A DNA stretch of 64,000 bases, taken from assembly GCA_023421955.1 (NCBI GenBank), contig JAEZSE010000036.1, positions 16,605-80,604 of the forward strand, in the 5' to 3' direction. Position numbers and translations under genes: made by a program. Source of the stretch: Bacillota bacterium. GTDB taxonomy: Bacteria; Bacillota; Clostridia; Christensenellales; UMGS416. Numbering within the stretch: position 1 is the first letter of the stretch; each line of letters opens with the position of its first letter. The notes under the pieces are model-generated. The model was not told the DNA's origin. It did not search any database and was given only the letters and a program-made list of their open reading frames with translations. Positions 41,144 to 50,318 of the stretch are shown piece after piece.

Positions 41144-42184
41144 TCACCCCAACAGCGCCTTCCACGTCTTCGGCCCGACAATGCCATCCACGGCAAGGCC
41201 GCTCTTCTTCTGGAACGCATACACCGCTGAGAGCGTGAGTGTGCCGAAAATGCCGTCCACATCAAGGGCCGGCTTGGCGCCCTTGGCATTCAAAAGCTTC
41301 TGTAGCTTCTCCACGTTGGCGCCGCGGTTGCCGAATTTCACTGTTGGCGGCAGATTGCTATCTTCACCGGTGCGCAATAGTTGCGTCCAGGTGAGCGGGC
41401 CCACAATGCCGTCGTCGTCCAGCCCGTTCGCCCGCTGGAATTTGAGCACGGCCTCCAATGTCTTGGGCCCGAAGATGCCATCCACCGCAAGCTGCGGGTT
41501 GGCGCCCTTGGCATTTAGTTGCGTCTGCAGCGTCTTCACGGCGCTGCCGGTGCTGCCCAGGCCCACCTGCGGGGGCAGGTTGCCGGGATAAGGCGGGTCG
41601 CCGGGCTTGGGACCGGTGTAGTCTCCGGGGTAATCCAGGTCGCCTCCGGCGTCACCGGGCGAGTTGGGCTCCAATGGCAGGTCGTGGGTCAGCCACTCCA
41701 GCAGGCCCCAGTGCGACCAGCCCTTGAGCTTTGTCTTGATCACGCCCACTTTCACATTGGCCGATTCAATCACAAACCCATCGCCGATATACATGCCCAC
41801 ATGGCCCATGCGGTGCTTGCTGGAATACCACTTGAACACACAGCAGCCGGGCACCAGGGGCATGGAGCCGATCGTGCCAGTCTTCCAGCACTGGTCGTAG
41901 GTGCCCTGGGCGCTCACGTCGCGAAAGACGCCTGTCATGTCGCGGCGTACGCCCTTGATCAGGCCCGAGCAGTCCGCCACCCACTTGCCAAGCCATATGG
42001 CGCATTTGCCCTTGGTGTAGTCACCATTCAATTGATAATAACCGTTGCCCAGTGCACTGCCGTATTGGCGCTGCTTTTTCTGCAGCAGCGCGATTGTGCA
42101 GATCTGGCCTACGGAGCCATATACATAACCGTCGCCCAGGTGCTTCTTCATCTGGGCGATAAACTCGGATGCCTTCACAACCAT
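41144..42184 (-). CDS. NlpC/P60 endolysin-like protein with two PG-binding modules, no signal peptide
   Basis: 346 residues; GGAGG site. The N-terminal peptidase domain (about 1-165) has the catalytic Cys in 'VADCSGLIKG' and His in 'GHVGMYIGDG'. A Pro/Gly linker ('PGDYTGPKPGDPPYPG') precedes two PG_binding_1 modules (about 205-270 and 280-346). There is no N-terminal signal, which is the layout of phage endolysins, usually released by a holin. No phage genes surround it, so it may be a domesticated lysin or a hydrolase acting on lysed cells. Confidence 0.87.
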   Translation of the reverse strand: MVVKASEFIAQMKKHLGDGYVYGSVGQICTIALLQKKQRQYGSALGNGYYQLNGDYTKGKCAIWLGKWVADCSGLIKGVRRDMTGVFRDVSAQGTYDQCWKTGTIGSMPLVPGCCVFKWYSSKHRMGHVGMYIGDGFVIESANVKVGVIKTKLKGWSHWGLLEWLTHDLPLEPNSPGDAGGDLDYPGDYTGPKPGDPPYPGNLPPQVGLGSTGSAVKTLQTQLNAKGANPQLAVDGIFGPKTLEAVLKFQRANGLDDDGIVGPLTWTQLLRTGEDSNLPPTVKFGNRGANVEKLQKLLNAKGAKPALDVDGIFGTLTLSAVYAFQKKSGLAVDGIVGPKTWKALLG

Positions 42185-42330
42185 CCGTTATGCCTCCTTT
42201 TCGCCCGCGCCGGGGGATTGCCCCCGGAATATCAGCCGGGATATCGATACTACCATGCTATGCTGACGGCTGCGGGGCTGTGAGGCGGTGCAAATGGCGG
42301 ATTAAGGCAGTGTACAATCACATAACAATC

Positions 42331-42359
42331 TTTCCATTTGCCTGCCTTTGATCTATAAT
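42331..42359 (+). promoter_or_regulatory. Promoter of the MATE transporter
   Basis: TTTCCA, 17-base spacer, TATAAT, 52 bases before the start. Confidence 0.6.
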
Positions 42360-42410
42360 GAAGATCGTTCGACATCTAACAAGAATTCTTCCGACCCGTA
42401 AGGAGCCATT

Positions 42411-43769
42411 TTGCAAGAGGAACCGCTTCAGTCGCCCGTAATCCCCACCAAGTGGGAGCTGCGTAAACAAATCATCAAGCTGGCCTGGCCTGTCGTGCTG
42501 GAAATGCTGCTGGGTTCGCTGCTTGGCACGGTCAACATGATCATGGTAGGCCACCTGGGCGCGGAGGCGCTAGCAGCCGTGAGCATCACGGTGCAGCCGG
42601 TGATGATCTCGTTCATCTTCTTCCAGGCGTTCAACGTGGGCGGTACGGCGTTGGTGGCGCGGGCTGTGGGACGGGGTGACCTGGAGGAAGCCCGCCGCGT
42701 GAGCGCCCTCACGCTGTGGCTCAACGCCTGGGCCGGCGTGGTCATCGGCCTGGGCACGTTCTTTTTCGCCGAGCCCCTTGTGCTGTTTATGGGCGCGCAG
42801 CCCGAGTACCTTTCCGACGCGGTGCTCTATATGCAATACAGCGCCATCGGCGTGATGGTGCAGGCGCTGCCCATGGGTGTGTCGGCGCTGATGCGCGGCG
42901 CCGGCAACACCCGCGTGCCCATGGTGTTCAACCTGGTTGCCAACATCGCCAACGTGATCGTGGGCGCGGTGCTGATCTATTTGCTCCGCATGGGCGTGCT
43001 GGGTGTGGCCATCGCTCAATTGGTGGCAAAGGCGGTGGCGCTGGTGATGTCCATGGTCGCGATGCTCTCCATCAGCTCGCTTTCCATCCGCCTGACGCCC
43101 CGCGATGTGATGCGCCCCCAGTTCAGCCTGCTGGGGCGGTTGATTCACATCGGTCTGCCAGCAGCCGGTGAGCAGATCGCGATGCGCGTGGGTCTGCTGG
43201 TATTCAGCAAGCTGGTTGCGGACCTGGGCACGATCCCCTTTGCCGCCCACAACATCAACATGAATATCCAGGGCATCATCTTCAACTTCAGCGCGGCGCT
43301 GGGTGTTGCGGCCACCAGCCTCACCGGCCGCTGCCTGGGTGCCTGCTGCAAGGAGCTGGCCGAGGCAAACCTCAAAGAAACCCGGCGCATCGGCATGGTC
43401 ACGAGCCTTGTGTTCACGGCGATCATGATTGCCTTCCCCGGGCCCATTTGCAGTGTGTTTTCTCCGGAGCAGCCGGTGGTGAGCGCGTCGGCAGCGATCT
43501 TGTGGATCGGCGCGATCATTGTGCCCTTCCAGACCAGCCAGCTGATCTTGAGCGGCGGCCTGCGGGGTGCCGGCGACACGGTGTGGCCATTGGTGGCCAC
43601 GATGAGCGGCGTGCTGTTTGTGCGCGTGGGGCTGGGGATTTTGTTTATCGCGGTGTTCCGGTGGGGGCTGGCCGGGGCGTGGTATGCGTTTTTGCTGGAT
43701 CAGGCGACCAGGTCGCTGGTGATTTGGTTGAGGTATAAGACGGGGAAGTGGGTGGAGAAGAGGATATAA
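42411..43769 (+). CDS. MATE-family efflux transporter
   Basis: 452 residues with 12 helices; TTG start 5 bases after AAGGAG. Characteristic 'AWPVVLEMLLGSLLGTVNMI', 'VGHLGAEALAAV', 'GGTALVARAVGRGD' and 'GLRGAGDTVWPL' place it in the MatE family (NorM/DinF-like). It exports drugs or metabolites, driven by Na+ or H+. The AT-rich island begins within about 30 bases of its stop. Confidence 0.93.
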   Translation: MQEEPLQSPVIPTKWELRKQIIKLAWPVVLEMLLGSLLGTVNMIMVGHLGAEALAAVSITVQPVMISFIFFQAFNVGGTALVARAVGRGDLEEARRVSALTLWLNAWAGVVIGLGTFFFAEPLVLFMGAQPEYLSDAVLYMQYSAIGVMVQALPMGVSALMRGAGNTRVPMVFNLVANIANVIVGAVLIYLLRMGVLGVAIAQLVAKAVALVMSMVAMLSISSLSIRLTPRDVMRPQFSLLGRLIHIGLPAAGEQIAMRVGLLVFSKLVADLGTIPFAAHNINMNIQGIIFNFSAALGVAATSLTGRCLGACCKELAEANLKETRRIGMVTSLVFTAIMIAFPGPICSVFSPEQPVVSASAAILWIGAIIVPFQTSQLILSGGLRGAGDTVWPLVATMSGVLFVRVGLGILFIAVFRWGLAGAWYAFLLDQATRSLVIWLRYKTGKWVEKRI

Positions 43770-43826
43770 CCGACATTATTCATAGCGGTAAGTATACTTT
43801 TCATTTTCTAACAACGTAATAAACTA

Positions 43827-43854
43827 TTGCCAATTCTGCTTTTATCGCTATAAT
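43827..43854 (+). promoter_or_regulatory. Promoter of the ABC-3C island
   Basis: TTGCCA, 16-base spacer, TATAAT, about 60 bases before the first gene. Confidence 0.6.
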
Positions 43855-43914
43855 CAAATATGGAAAGACAGAAAATATCATCATTATTGGTTTTTTTTGG
43901 GGGGAAATAGGATA

Positions 43915-44892
43915 ATGAACAGATCACTTTACTTTAATTATATTGAGCAGAAACTAACACACTTAGCAGTAAGTATAAAGGAAAGAGGAAAACTTAATAT
44001 ACTCGACTTTAATATTCACGCAGAAAACTTCTTTATGCACTTCTTTAACCTAATCTATGATCTAGCCTTAGAAAACTTGAATGCTTCATTTCAAAATGCA
44101 GAAGCAATAGACTTAATTGACAACGAGAGTAAGATCATAATCCAAGTATCAGCCACAAATACTAAACAGAAGATCGAAGCTTCATTGAATAAAGAATCCA
44201 TTAGGGATCATAACACATATCAGTTTAAGTTTATCTGTATTGCTCACGATGCAAGTGAACTTCGAACTAAACAATATAGAAATCCGTATGGGATCAACTT
44301 CAATCCCCAAAATGATATATTTGATTTATCTTCGTTGCTTCATCGAATATTAGTACTTGATATTGAAAAACTAAAAAGTCTATACTTATTCATAAGAGAT
44401 GAATTAAGTACTGAAATTGACTATCTAAAGCTCGATTCCAATCTTGCAACAATAGTCAACATATTGGCACAAAATAGTCTTGATGATGGTGATGATTCTA
44501 GTGAGATCAACTCGTTTGAAATTGACCGGAAGATAGAATTTAATGAACTAAGCTTTACTAGAATGCTAATTGAGGATTTCAAAATTTACTATTCTCGACT
44601 TAACGCTGCATACCAAGAATTTGATAAGATGGGGTGCAATAAGAGTCTTTCCGTGTTACAAACAATACGTAGACAGTATATTCAAATCTGTAGTAGAGAT
44701 AATTCAATATCCTCAGACGAGAAATTCCTTACTATAATTGAAAATGTAAAAAAGATCATTATTGAAAGTGCTAACTATATCGAGATACCGGTTGATGAAT
44801 TATATATTTGTGTTAATATTGTAGTGGTTGATGCATTCATAAAGTGTAAAATTTTTAGAAATCCGAAGGATTATCAATATGCTTTTACCTGA
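43915..44892 (+). CDS. SMEK-domain protein, putative ABC-3C effector
   Basis: 325 residues; ATG after AGGATA and an upstream G-run. The first ~95 residues match the SMEK domain: 'SLYFNYIEQKLTHLAVSI', 'NIHAENFF' (Glu37), 'AIDLID' (Asp66), 'KIIIQVSATNTKQK' (Gln77, Lys84/86). The D-x10-QxS...K layout resembles a restriction-endonuclease-like core with Gln in place of Glu; nuclease activity is my inference. The remaining ~200 residues are helical and acidic, the part expected to contact the partners. First gene of the AT-rich three-gene island; gene two starts inside its end. Confidence 0.75.
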   Translation: MNRSLYFNYIEQKLTHLAVSIKERGKLNILDFNIHAENFFMHFFNLIYDLALENLNASFQNAEAIDLIDNESKIIIQVSATNTKQKIEASLNKESIRDHNTYQFKFICIAHDASELRTKQYRNPYGINFNPQNDIFDLSSLLHRILVLDIEKLKSLYLFIRDELSTEIDYLKLDSNLATIVNILAQNSLDDGDDSSEINSFEIDRKIEFNELSFTRMLIEDFKIYYSRLNAAYQEFDKMGCNKSLSVLQTIRRQYIQICSRDNSISSDEKFLTIIENVKKIIIESANYIEIPVDELYICVNIVVVDAFIKCKIFRNPKDYQYAFT

Positions 44893-45106
44893 CAATATCC
44901 TTCCACAAAACTGTATCTATCTCAATAGTTCATATGTACTGAGTGTATTGCAGAAACTAGACACTCAGAATATGCTTAGTTTATATCAAACAATTAAGGA
45001 GGAACACGATATTACGTTTTCAATTTTTGTATTATGTTTAGACTGGCTCTTCCTTATAGACGCTGTAAAACTTAATAGTGATGGGGATGTCGTACTATGT
45101 TCATAA
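44879..45106 (+). CDS. ABC-3C middle component (MC6-like), 75 residues
   Basis: The ATG at 44879 overlaps the SMEK gene by 14 bases and has a GAAGGA site. It starts 'LLPDNILPQNCIYLNSSYVL' and ends 'LDWLFLIDAVKLNSDGDVVL', the short winged-helix-like layout of the smallest ABC-3C middle component group. In such systems it is thought to bridge the ATPase and effector. The third gene begins 10 bases before its stop, so all three are translationally coupled. The assignment rests mostly on context and size. Confidence 0.65.
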   Translation: MLLPDNILPQNCIYLNSSYVLSVLQKLDTQNMLSLYQTIKEEHDITFSIFVLCLDWLFLIDAVKLNSDGDVVLCS

Positions 45107-46803
45107 AGACTCTAAGCATAACAAGCTATGAGAGAATCATTAGGCAGATAAATTTCCGAATGGGAATTAACCTGATTATTGACGAAACACCATTGAGCAA
45201 CGAGGAGACTGGCAATAATGTTGGAAAAACTACAGTTTTAAAACTGATTGACTATTGTCTTGGGGGGAAAGCCTCTTCAATTTATGTCGATACAGAAACA
45301 CGCAGGGATGTATACAAATATGTTAAGGATTATCTGGTTGATAATGATGTCATTATCTGCTTAGTCATGGTTGATGACTTTTCGAATCCGGATATGACTA
45401 TAACTATCGAGAGAAATTTCAAGCAAAGAAAGGAAATGATTAGGCGGATTAATGGAGTTAATTATACCGAAGCATCGTTCGAAGCGAAACTGCGTGAATT
45501 GATTTTTCCTTCTCATACCCATGAGAAACCAACCTTTAGGCAAATAATCTCACATAACATACGATATAACGATGAAAATATTAACAACACATTAAAAACT
45601 CTAGATAAATACACTACAGATATGGAGTATGAGACTCTATATCTGTACTTATTTGGTTGTGAATTTCATAAAGGTAATGAAAAGCTAAATATTATACAAG
45701 GGTTAAATCAAGAACTAGCATACAAGAGTAGACTGGAGAAAAATCAAACAAAAACTGCCTATGAGACTGCGTTAACTATTTTATCAGCAGAAATCGAAGA
45801 TCTTAATAAGCGCAAGTTCGACTTTAGCAATAGTTCAAATTTTGAGTATGATTTAGCTTCGTTTAATGATGTTAAGCTTAATATCAATAGGCTGAGTCAT
45901 GAAATCAGCACCCTAAGAATTAGAAAAAATATTATTTTGGAAGCTGTAGCCAGCCTTGAAAGTGACATAACTGATATTGATATGCAACAACTAAGGAGGA
46001 TATATAAACAAGCAAAGAGCAACATTGATAACCTTCAAAGATCTTTCGAAGAGTTGGTAGATTACCATAATAGTATGGTTCATGAAAAGGTTAGATTTAT
46101 ATCTAAGGATCTACCAGTGATTAATAGTAAAATAGAAGCCAGTGAAAGAAAGCTAGAGCAATTGCTAGCCCAAGAGAAAGCATACTCAGAAATCATAAGA
46201 AAAAGTGATTCAATTGAAGATCTAGAAAGAATTATCGTCAAGCTCAATGAAAAATATAGGTTGAAGGGTGAGTATGAAAGTATTATAAAGCAAATAGAAG
46301 AAGTAGAAGCTAACATAAAAGATTACTTCAATCAATTGAAAGAGATTGATGATCTTCTTTTCTCTGGTGGTTTTGAACAAAATGTTCGAAGCCAGATTTC
46401 TAAGTTTAACCGTCACTTCTCATCTTTGTCCAACTATCTTTATGGAGAAAGATATGCAATTAAATATGACATAATTACTAACCAAAAGGGTCAGACACTG
46501 TATAAATTCAGTGCATTTAACACGAATTTGAGTTCTGGAAAAAAGCAAGGTGAGATATCTTGCTTTGATATTGCATATACGCTATTCGCAGATGAAGAGG
46601 GTATACCATGTCTTCATTTCCTTCTAAATGACAAAAAGGAGTTAATGCATGATAATCAATTGGTCAAGGTTGCTGATTTTGTAAACAAACAAAACATTCA
46701 GCTTGTTTTCTCAATTCTAAAGGACAAACTCCCAAATGCGTTGGACAACGAGGCGTATTTTGTTATTAAGCTGTCACAGAACGACAAATTGTTTAGAATA
46801 TAG
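45097..46803 (+). CDS. ABC-3C ATPase, DUF2326-type SMC/Rad50-like
   Basis: 568 residues. Walker A 'GNNVGKTTVLKLIDYCLGG' (residues 39-57), then a globular region, a long coiled-coil (about 200-415, Lys/Glu/Ile-rich), and the second half of the head: signature-like 'LSSGKKQGEISCFD' (about 478-491) and a Walker-B-like 'FLLNDKK' (about 508). This split head around a coiled coil is the SMC/RecN plan, shared by DUF2326 proteins. It should sense DNA or protein cues and activate the SMEK partner. Codon use is strongly AT-biased: 20 G+C in the 60 bases from 45781. Confidence 0.82.
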   Translation: MFIKTLSITSYERIIRQINFRMGINLIIDETPLSNEETGNNVGKTTVLKLIDYCLGGKASSIYVDTETRRDVYKYVKDYLVDNDVIICLVMVDDFSNPDMTITIERNFKQRKEMIRRINGVNYTEASFEAKLRELIFPSHTHEKPTFRQIISHNIRYNDENINNTLKTLDKYTTDMEYETLYLYLFGCEFHKGNEKLNIIQGLNQELAYKSRLEKNQTKTAYETALTILSAEIEDLNKRKFDFSNSSNFEYDLASFNDVKLNINRLSHEISTLRIRKNIILEAVASLESDITDIDMQQLRRIYKQAKSNIDNLQRSFEELVDYHNSMVHEKVRFISKDLPVINSKIEASERKLEQLLAQEKAYSEIIRKSDSIEDLERIIVKLNEKYRLKGEYESIIKQIEEVEANIKDYFNQLKEIDDLLFSGGFEQNVRSQISKFNRHFSSLSNYLYGERYAIKYDIITNQKGQTLYKFSAFNTNLSSGKKQGEISCFDIAYTLFADEEGIPCLHFLLNDKKELMHDNQLVKVADFVNKQNIQLVFSILKDKLPNALDNEAYFVIKLSQNDKLFRI

Positions 46804-47218
46804 TTGCTAATCACTCATGAACATTCTGTAAACATTCCATGAACCCGCTTCCTCCCACACCCCCTCCTTCCCCCCGCCCCTCTCTTCGCCTCTGGTCAAA
46901 TTCCCCAAAACCACCAACAAATCCCCATATACCCTGCACAATTTCCAATCTTTTCTTGCACTTATTTTTCGTAAGCCCTTCCAACATATACAGAAACTGT
47001 ATTATAATATGTGCAACCAAACCTTATGAACCCTGTCATATTTGCCGATAATCGATGAGGCGCAGCCCATCTGCGCCCGCCTTGCTGTATCCTGCCCCCG
47101 CCCAATGGAATGGCGGCGGCGGGGCACCCCCCCCCCGGCCTTCGGGGATGATCGACTGACCGGATCGGGCAGCATTGCCCCGGCCGGCTCCTCCCCCGAC
47201 CGAAAGGATGGTGAACTG
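46804..47218. other. Right boundary of the island: pyrimidine tract, promoter and GC-rich leader
   Basis: No gene. Bases about 46840-46930 are almost all C/T/A with very few G on the plus strand. TATAAT at 47003-47008 with TTCCAA 18 bases upstream is a plausible promoter for the SpoIID gene. From about 47050 a GC-rich leader with a run of ten C (near 47128) and several possible stems (GGCGCAGCCCATCTGCGCC at about 47060) extends to the start codon. Confidence 0.45.
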
Positions 47219-50200
47219 TTGAAAAGTTTGAGAAAAGTGATTACACAATTGTCCTCGATAAAAACCAGAGACCGCATTTTAAGCGCCGCTGTGGCGCTGG
47301 TGCTGCTGGTCACGATCATATACCCCACAGCCGCGGCCGCCGCCACCGATTACAGCACGATCAAGGTTAAGCTGGTGAGCATAGGGTCGCCCTCGTCTAT
47401 CACCTTCGTGCCCAAGGGAGCTTACCGCATCGCCGAGATGCCCAATGTGGATATTTACCCCGGCGTCACCTACACGCTGAAAGTGTCCGGCACCACGGGC
47501 CTGGCGCTTTCCTACAGCAACGGCGTGAGCACCGTCACCCACACACTGGGCAGCAATTGCACCTTTGTGCAATACAGCAACGGTTCGGACGAAAATTACC
47601 TGTACCTGAACAACCCCGGCTACGGCTGGCGATACTACAAAGGCGACATGAAGTTCATCCATACCTCCGGCGCGAGCACACTCACGCTGGTGAACACGCT
47701 GAACCTGGAGACCTACCTGTACGGCGTGATCGCCTACGAAATGAGCAACAGCTGGCCGCTGGAGGCGCTGAAGGTGCAGGCGGTGGCCGCGCGCACCTAC
47801 TCGCTGAAGTTTTTAAAGGCCAATTACTCCAACTATTACCACATCGGAGACACCAGCAGCAACCAGGTGTATAAGGGCTATCCGATGAATTCGGACGGCA
47901 CACCCCAGCAGCGGGTGATCGACGCGGTGAACGGCACCCGGGGCCAGATCATCACGATGGGTGCCACCTCCACGATGAACCTGGTGGACGGCGTGTTCTC
48001 CGCCAGCAACGGCGGCCAGGTGCGCACAGCCAACATGCACTGGGGCAGCACCGACACTTATCATGTGTTCAAAGATGACCCCTGGGATTTGAAGAACCCC
48101 TCCAGCCCCACGTTCACGTATATCTTCCCGAAGTCCTATGACGCGGCCACGCTGGATCTGCTTTCCAGCACCGACCGCAGCAAGGTGGTGGCGATGGCCA
48201 ACATCGTCAAGCCCAGGGTGGTGTCGGCGCTCAATGCGCAGGGGGTATCCTGCACGCTGGCGGACATTGCCATCCAGGGCTACAAGGCTGCCACGCCCAA
48301 CACATTGCGCACCGGCATGCCGGCTGCCAGCAAGCTGTTCACGCGGGTGAGCGTGACAGTCACGGTGCGTGTGAACAACCTTACCACCACACAGCAGGGC
48401 CGGGTGACCACGTCCGGCGGCAGCCTCAACATCCGCTCTGCGCCCAGCACCTCCGGCTCAATTGTGACCACCGCCCCCAACGGTGCGATCCTGGACGTGT
48501 TGGATACCAATGCCGCCGCCGGTTGGTACAAGGTGAAATACAACGGCATTACCGGCTATGCCTCCAGCCAATACATCACGCTGATCGACCCTGTTCCTAC
48601 GGCCAGCCCAACGCCCAGCCCGACACAAACCCCAACGCCAACAGCAAGCCCCACGCCTTCCCCGACGGCAACGCCCACGGCTGCACCGTCTTCCACGCCC
48701 ACTGCCGAGCCCACTGCCACCGCCACCGCGGAGGCCACAGCGTCCGGCGGCGGCGGGATGCCCGCCTCGGCCACCTATGATGTTACCGTGACGCTGAATT
48801 ACATTTCCAAAGCAAGCGATGGTGACTGGGATGTTTTCGGGGAACTGAAGACGGCGTTTTCCTCCTTCAGCTCCCTGATCAACACGAAGAACATGTGGAA
48901 CCTTTACACCGGCTCATCGGCAGATGGCAAATTCCTTTACGTGATCGCCAGGGGCTACGGGCACGGCGTGGGTATGAGCCAGCGCGGCGCCCAGCAAATG
49001 GCCAACGAGGGCAAGAGCTATCTGGATATCCTGGAGTTTTACTACAACCTGAGCACCACCGACGCCACGCTTGGCACGATTGCCATCTCCAGCCCGGTCT
49101 TGAAGCAAATCCCCGGCAAAGGATCGGCTGCTGTTTACGGCAAGGTGTATGCCTCCTCGCTGCATGTGCGGGCGGCTGCCAATGCATCGGCCACATCGTT
49201 CTATCAGCTCCCGTATGGCACCAAGGTTGAGGTCCTGTCCGTTTCCGGCGATTGGTACCGCATTCTTTATGCGCCGGCCGGCATTGTTGGCTACGCCTGC
49301 GGCAAGTCCGGCAGCTCGGTGTATATCGGCATTCTGGGATTGGAAACAACCGCTCCGGCCACGGCCTCACCCACGGCGACGGCCAGCCCATCGCCGTCTC
49401 CCACGCCAACCGCCGATCCATCCGCTACGGCAACAACCACTGCCACGGGCAGTTCCGGTGAGCCTTCGGCCACAGCTTCGCCGACGCCTACCGCAACAAT
49501 CACCACTGCCCCCACAGCCACGCCCACCCCCACTCCCGTCCCGGCGCCTACGCTGAAGCCCTGTGTCGGCAAGGCCAACGTTACGACCTATCTGAGCCTG
49601 CGCAAGACACCCAGCACAAGCGCGGCGATTCTGGCAAAGATCCCAAGAGGGGGCGCGGTGATAGTCAACGCGGTTTACACGAACCAAAGCTGGCTGAAGG
49701 TCACTTATTCCGGCAAGGTCGGTTATGTGATGGCCCAATACATCGTCATCGGCGGCAGTGACCGGTATCGTGCCGGCACGGTGACAGCGTCTTCACTGGC
49801 AGTCCGAAAAGCAGCTGGCTCCGGCTATGCCGCGCTCGGCACGATCAGGAGCGGCAATACTGCCATCGTGGCCGCCAGCGTGAAGGTCGGCACTGTAACC
49901 TGGTACAGGATCCTGTATGGCTCCGGTTCCGGTTTCGTGGATGGTCGATACATCCGACTCTCCGCAGCGTCTAACAAATCCACGCTGTCCGCCTCATCCG
50001 GTTCCGGCTCCGGCAGCACTCCCGCGCAGCCCTCGGCGGGCACTGCGGACACCGCCACTGCCGGACTGGTGCAGAGTTACCTGAGCCTGCGCAGCACGGC
50101 CAGCACCGGCTGCATAGTCGGCTCCGCTAAATCGGGCGCAACCGTTTTGGGCTCGACGAAATCCAATCCGGTCACGTGGTATCAGATCCGCACGGGGAAA

Positions 50201-50248
50201 ACGAGCGGGTATGCTCACTCAGGGTATATCCTCGTATCCACCACATAA
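47219..50248 (+). CDS. Large secreted SpoIID/LytB-domain protein with SH3 repeats
   Basis: 1009 residues from TTG at 47219 (AAAGGATGG upstream); the frame is open further back but that part is the structured leader. Signal peptide (about 1-40, ending 'TAAAAAT'). SpoIID domain: 'LETYLYGVIAYEMSNSWPLE', 'LKVQAVAARTYSL'. An SH3b domain ('LNIRSAPSTSGSIV') and a Pro/Thr/Ser linker interrupt it before 'ARGYGHGVGMSQRGAQQMA', the conserved C-terminal SpoIID segment. Then four more SH3-like modules separated by a second linker ('SLRKTPSTSAAIL', 'LAVRKAAGSGYAAL', 'SLRSTASTGCIV'). SpoIID relatives are lytic transglycosylases acting on denuded glycans. Confidence 0.88.
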   Translation: MKSLRKVITQLSSIKTRDRILSAAVALVLLVTIIYPTAAAAATDYSTIKVKLVSIGSPSSITFVPKGAYRIAEMPNVDIYPGVTYTLKVSGTTGLALSYSNGVSTVTHTLGSNCTFVQYSNGSDENYLYLNNPGYGWRYYKGDMKFIHTSGASTLTLVNTLNLETYLYGVIAYEMSNSWPLEALKVQAVAARTYSLKFLKANYSNYYHIGDTSSNQVYKGYPMNSDGTPQQRVIDAVNGTRGQIITMGATSTMNLVDGVFSASNGGQVRTANMHWGSTDTYHVFKDDPWDLKNPSSPTFTYIFPKSYDAATLDLLSSTDRSKVVAMANIVKPRVVSALNAQGVSCTLADIAIQGYKAATPNTLRTGMPAASKLFTRVSVTVTVRVNNLTTTQQGRVTTSGGSLNIRSAPSTSGSIVTTAPNGAILDVLDTNAAAGWYKVKYNGITGYASSQYITLIDPVPTASPTPSPTQTPTPTASPTPSPTATPTAAPSSTPTAEPTATATAEATASGGGGMPASATYDVTVTLNYISKASDGDWDVFGELKTAFSSFSSLINTKNMWNLYTGSSADGKFLYVIARGYGHGVGMSQRGAQQMANEGKSYLDILEFYYNLSTTDATLGTIAISSPVLKQIPGKGSAAVYGKVYASSLHVRAAANASATSFYQLPYGTKVEVLSVSGDWYRILYAPAGIVGYACGKSGSSVYIGILGLETTAPATASPTATASPSPSPTPTADPSATATTTATGSSGEPSATASPTPTATITTAPTATPTPTPVPAPTLKPCVGKANVTTYLSLRKTPSTSAAILAKIPRGGAVIVNAVYTNQSWLKVTYSGKVGYVMAQYIVIGGSDRYRAGTVTASSLAVRKAAGSGYAALGTIRSGNTAIVAASVKVGTVTWYRILYGSGSGFVDGRYIRLSAASNKSTLSASSGSGSGSTPAQPSAGTADTATAGLVQSYLSLRSTASTGCIVGSAKSGATVLGSTKSNPVTWYQIRTGKTSGYAHSGYILVSTT

Positions 50249-50286
50249 GGTCAGTCAAAAAATCGCACCACATATTTGGTTGTTAA

Positions 50287-50318
50287 GGATGGACTGGCAA
50301 GTCCATCCTCTATTTTTC
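50287..50318 (+). terminator. Terminator of the SpoIID gene
   Basis: A 9-bp stem GGATGGACT/AGTCCATCC with GGCA loop, then TCTATTTTTC. Confidence 0.85.

Noticed and set aside
41144..42184. Prophage remnant
   Set aside because: Only a lysin-like gene is present; no structural, replication or integrase gene within the flanking 10 kb.
43770..46860. Direct repeats or integrase marking the island as a mobile element
   Set aside because: I compared the sequence just outside both ends and saw no convincing attachment repeats, tRNA or recombinase.
48596..48770. Possible tandem-repeat array or CRISPR-like repeats
   Set aside because: This is coding DNA for the Pro/Thr/Ser linker of the SpoIID protein; units are irregular and lack spacers.
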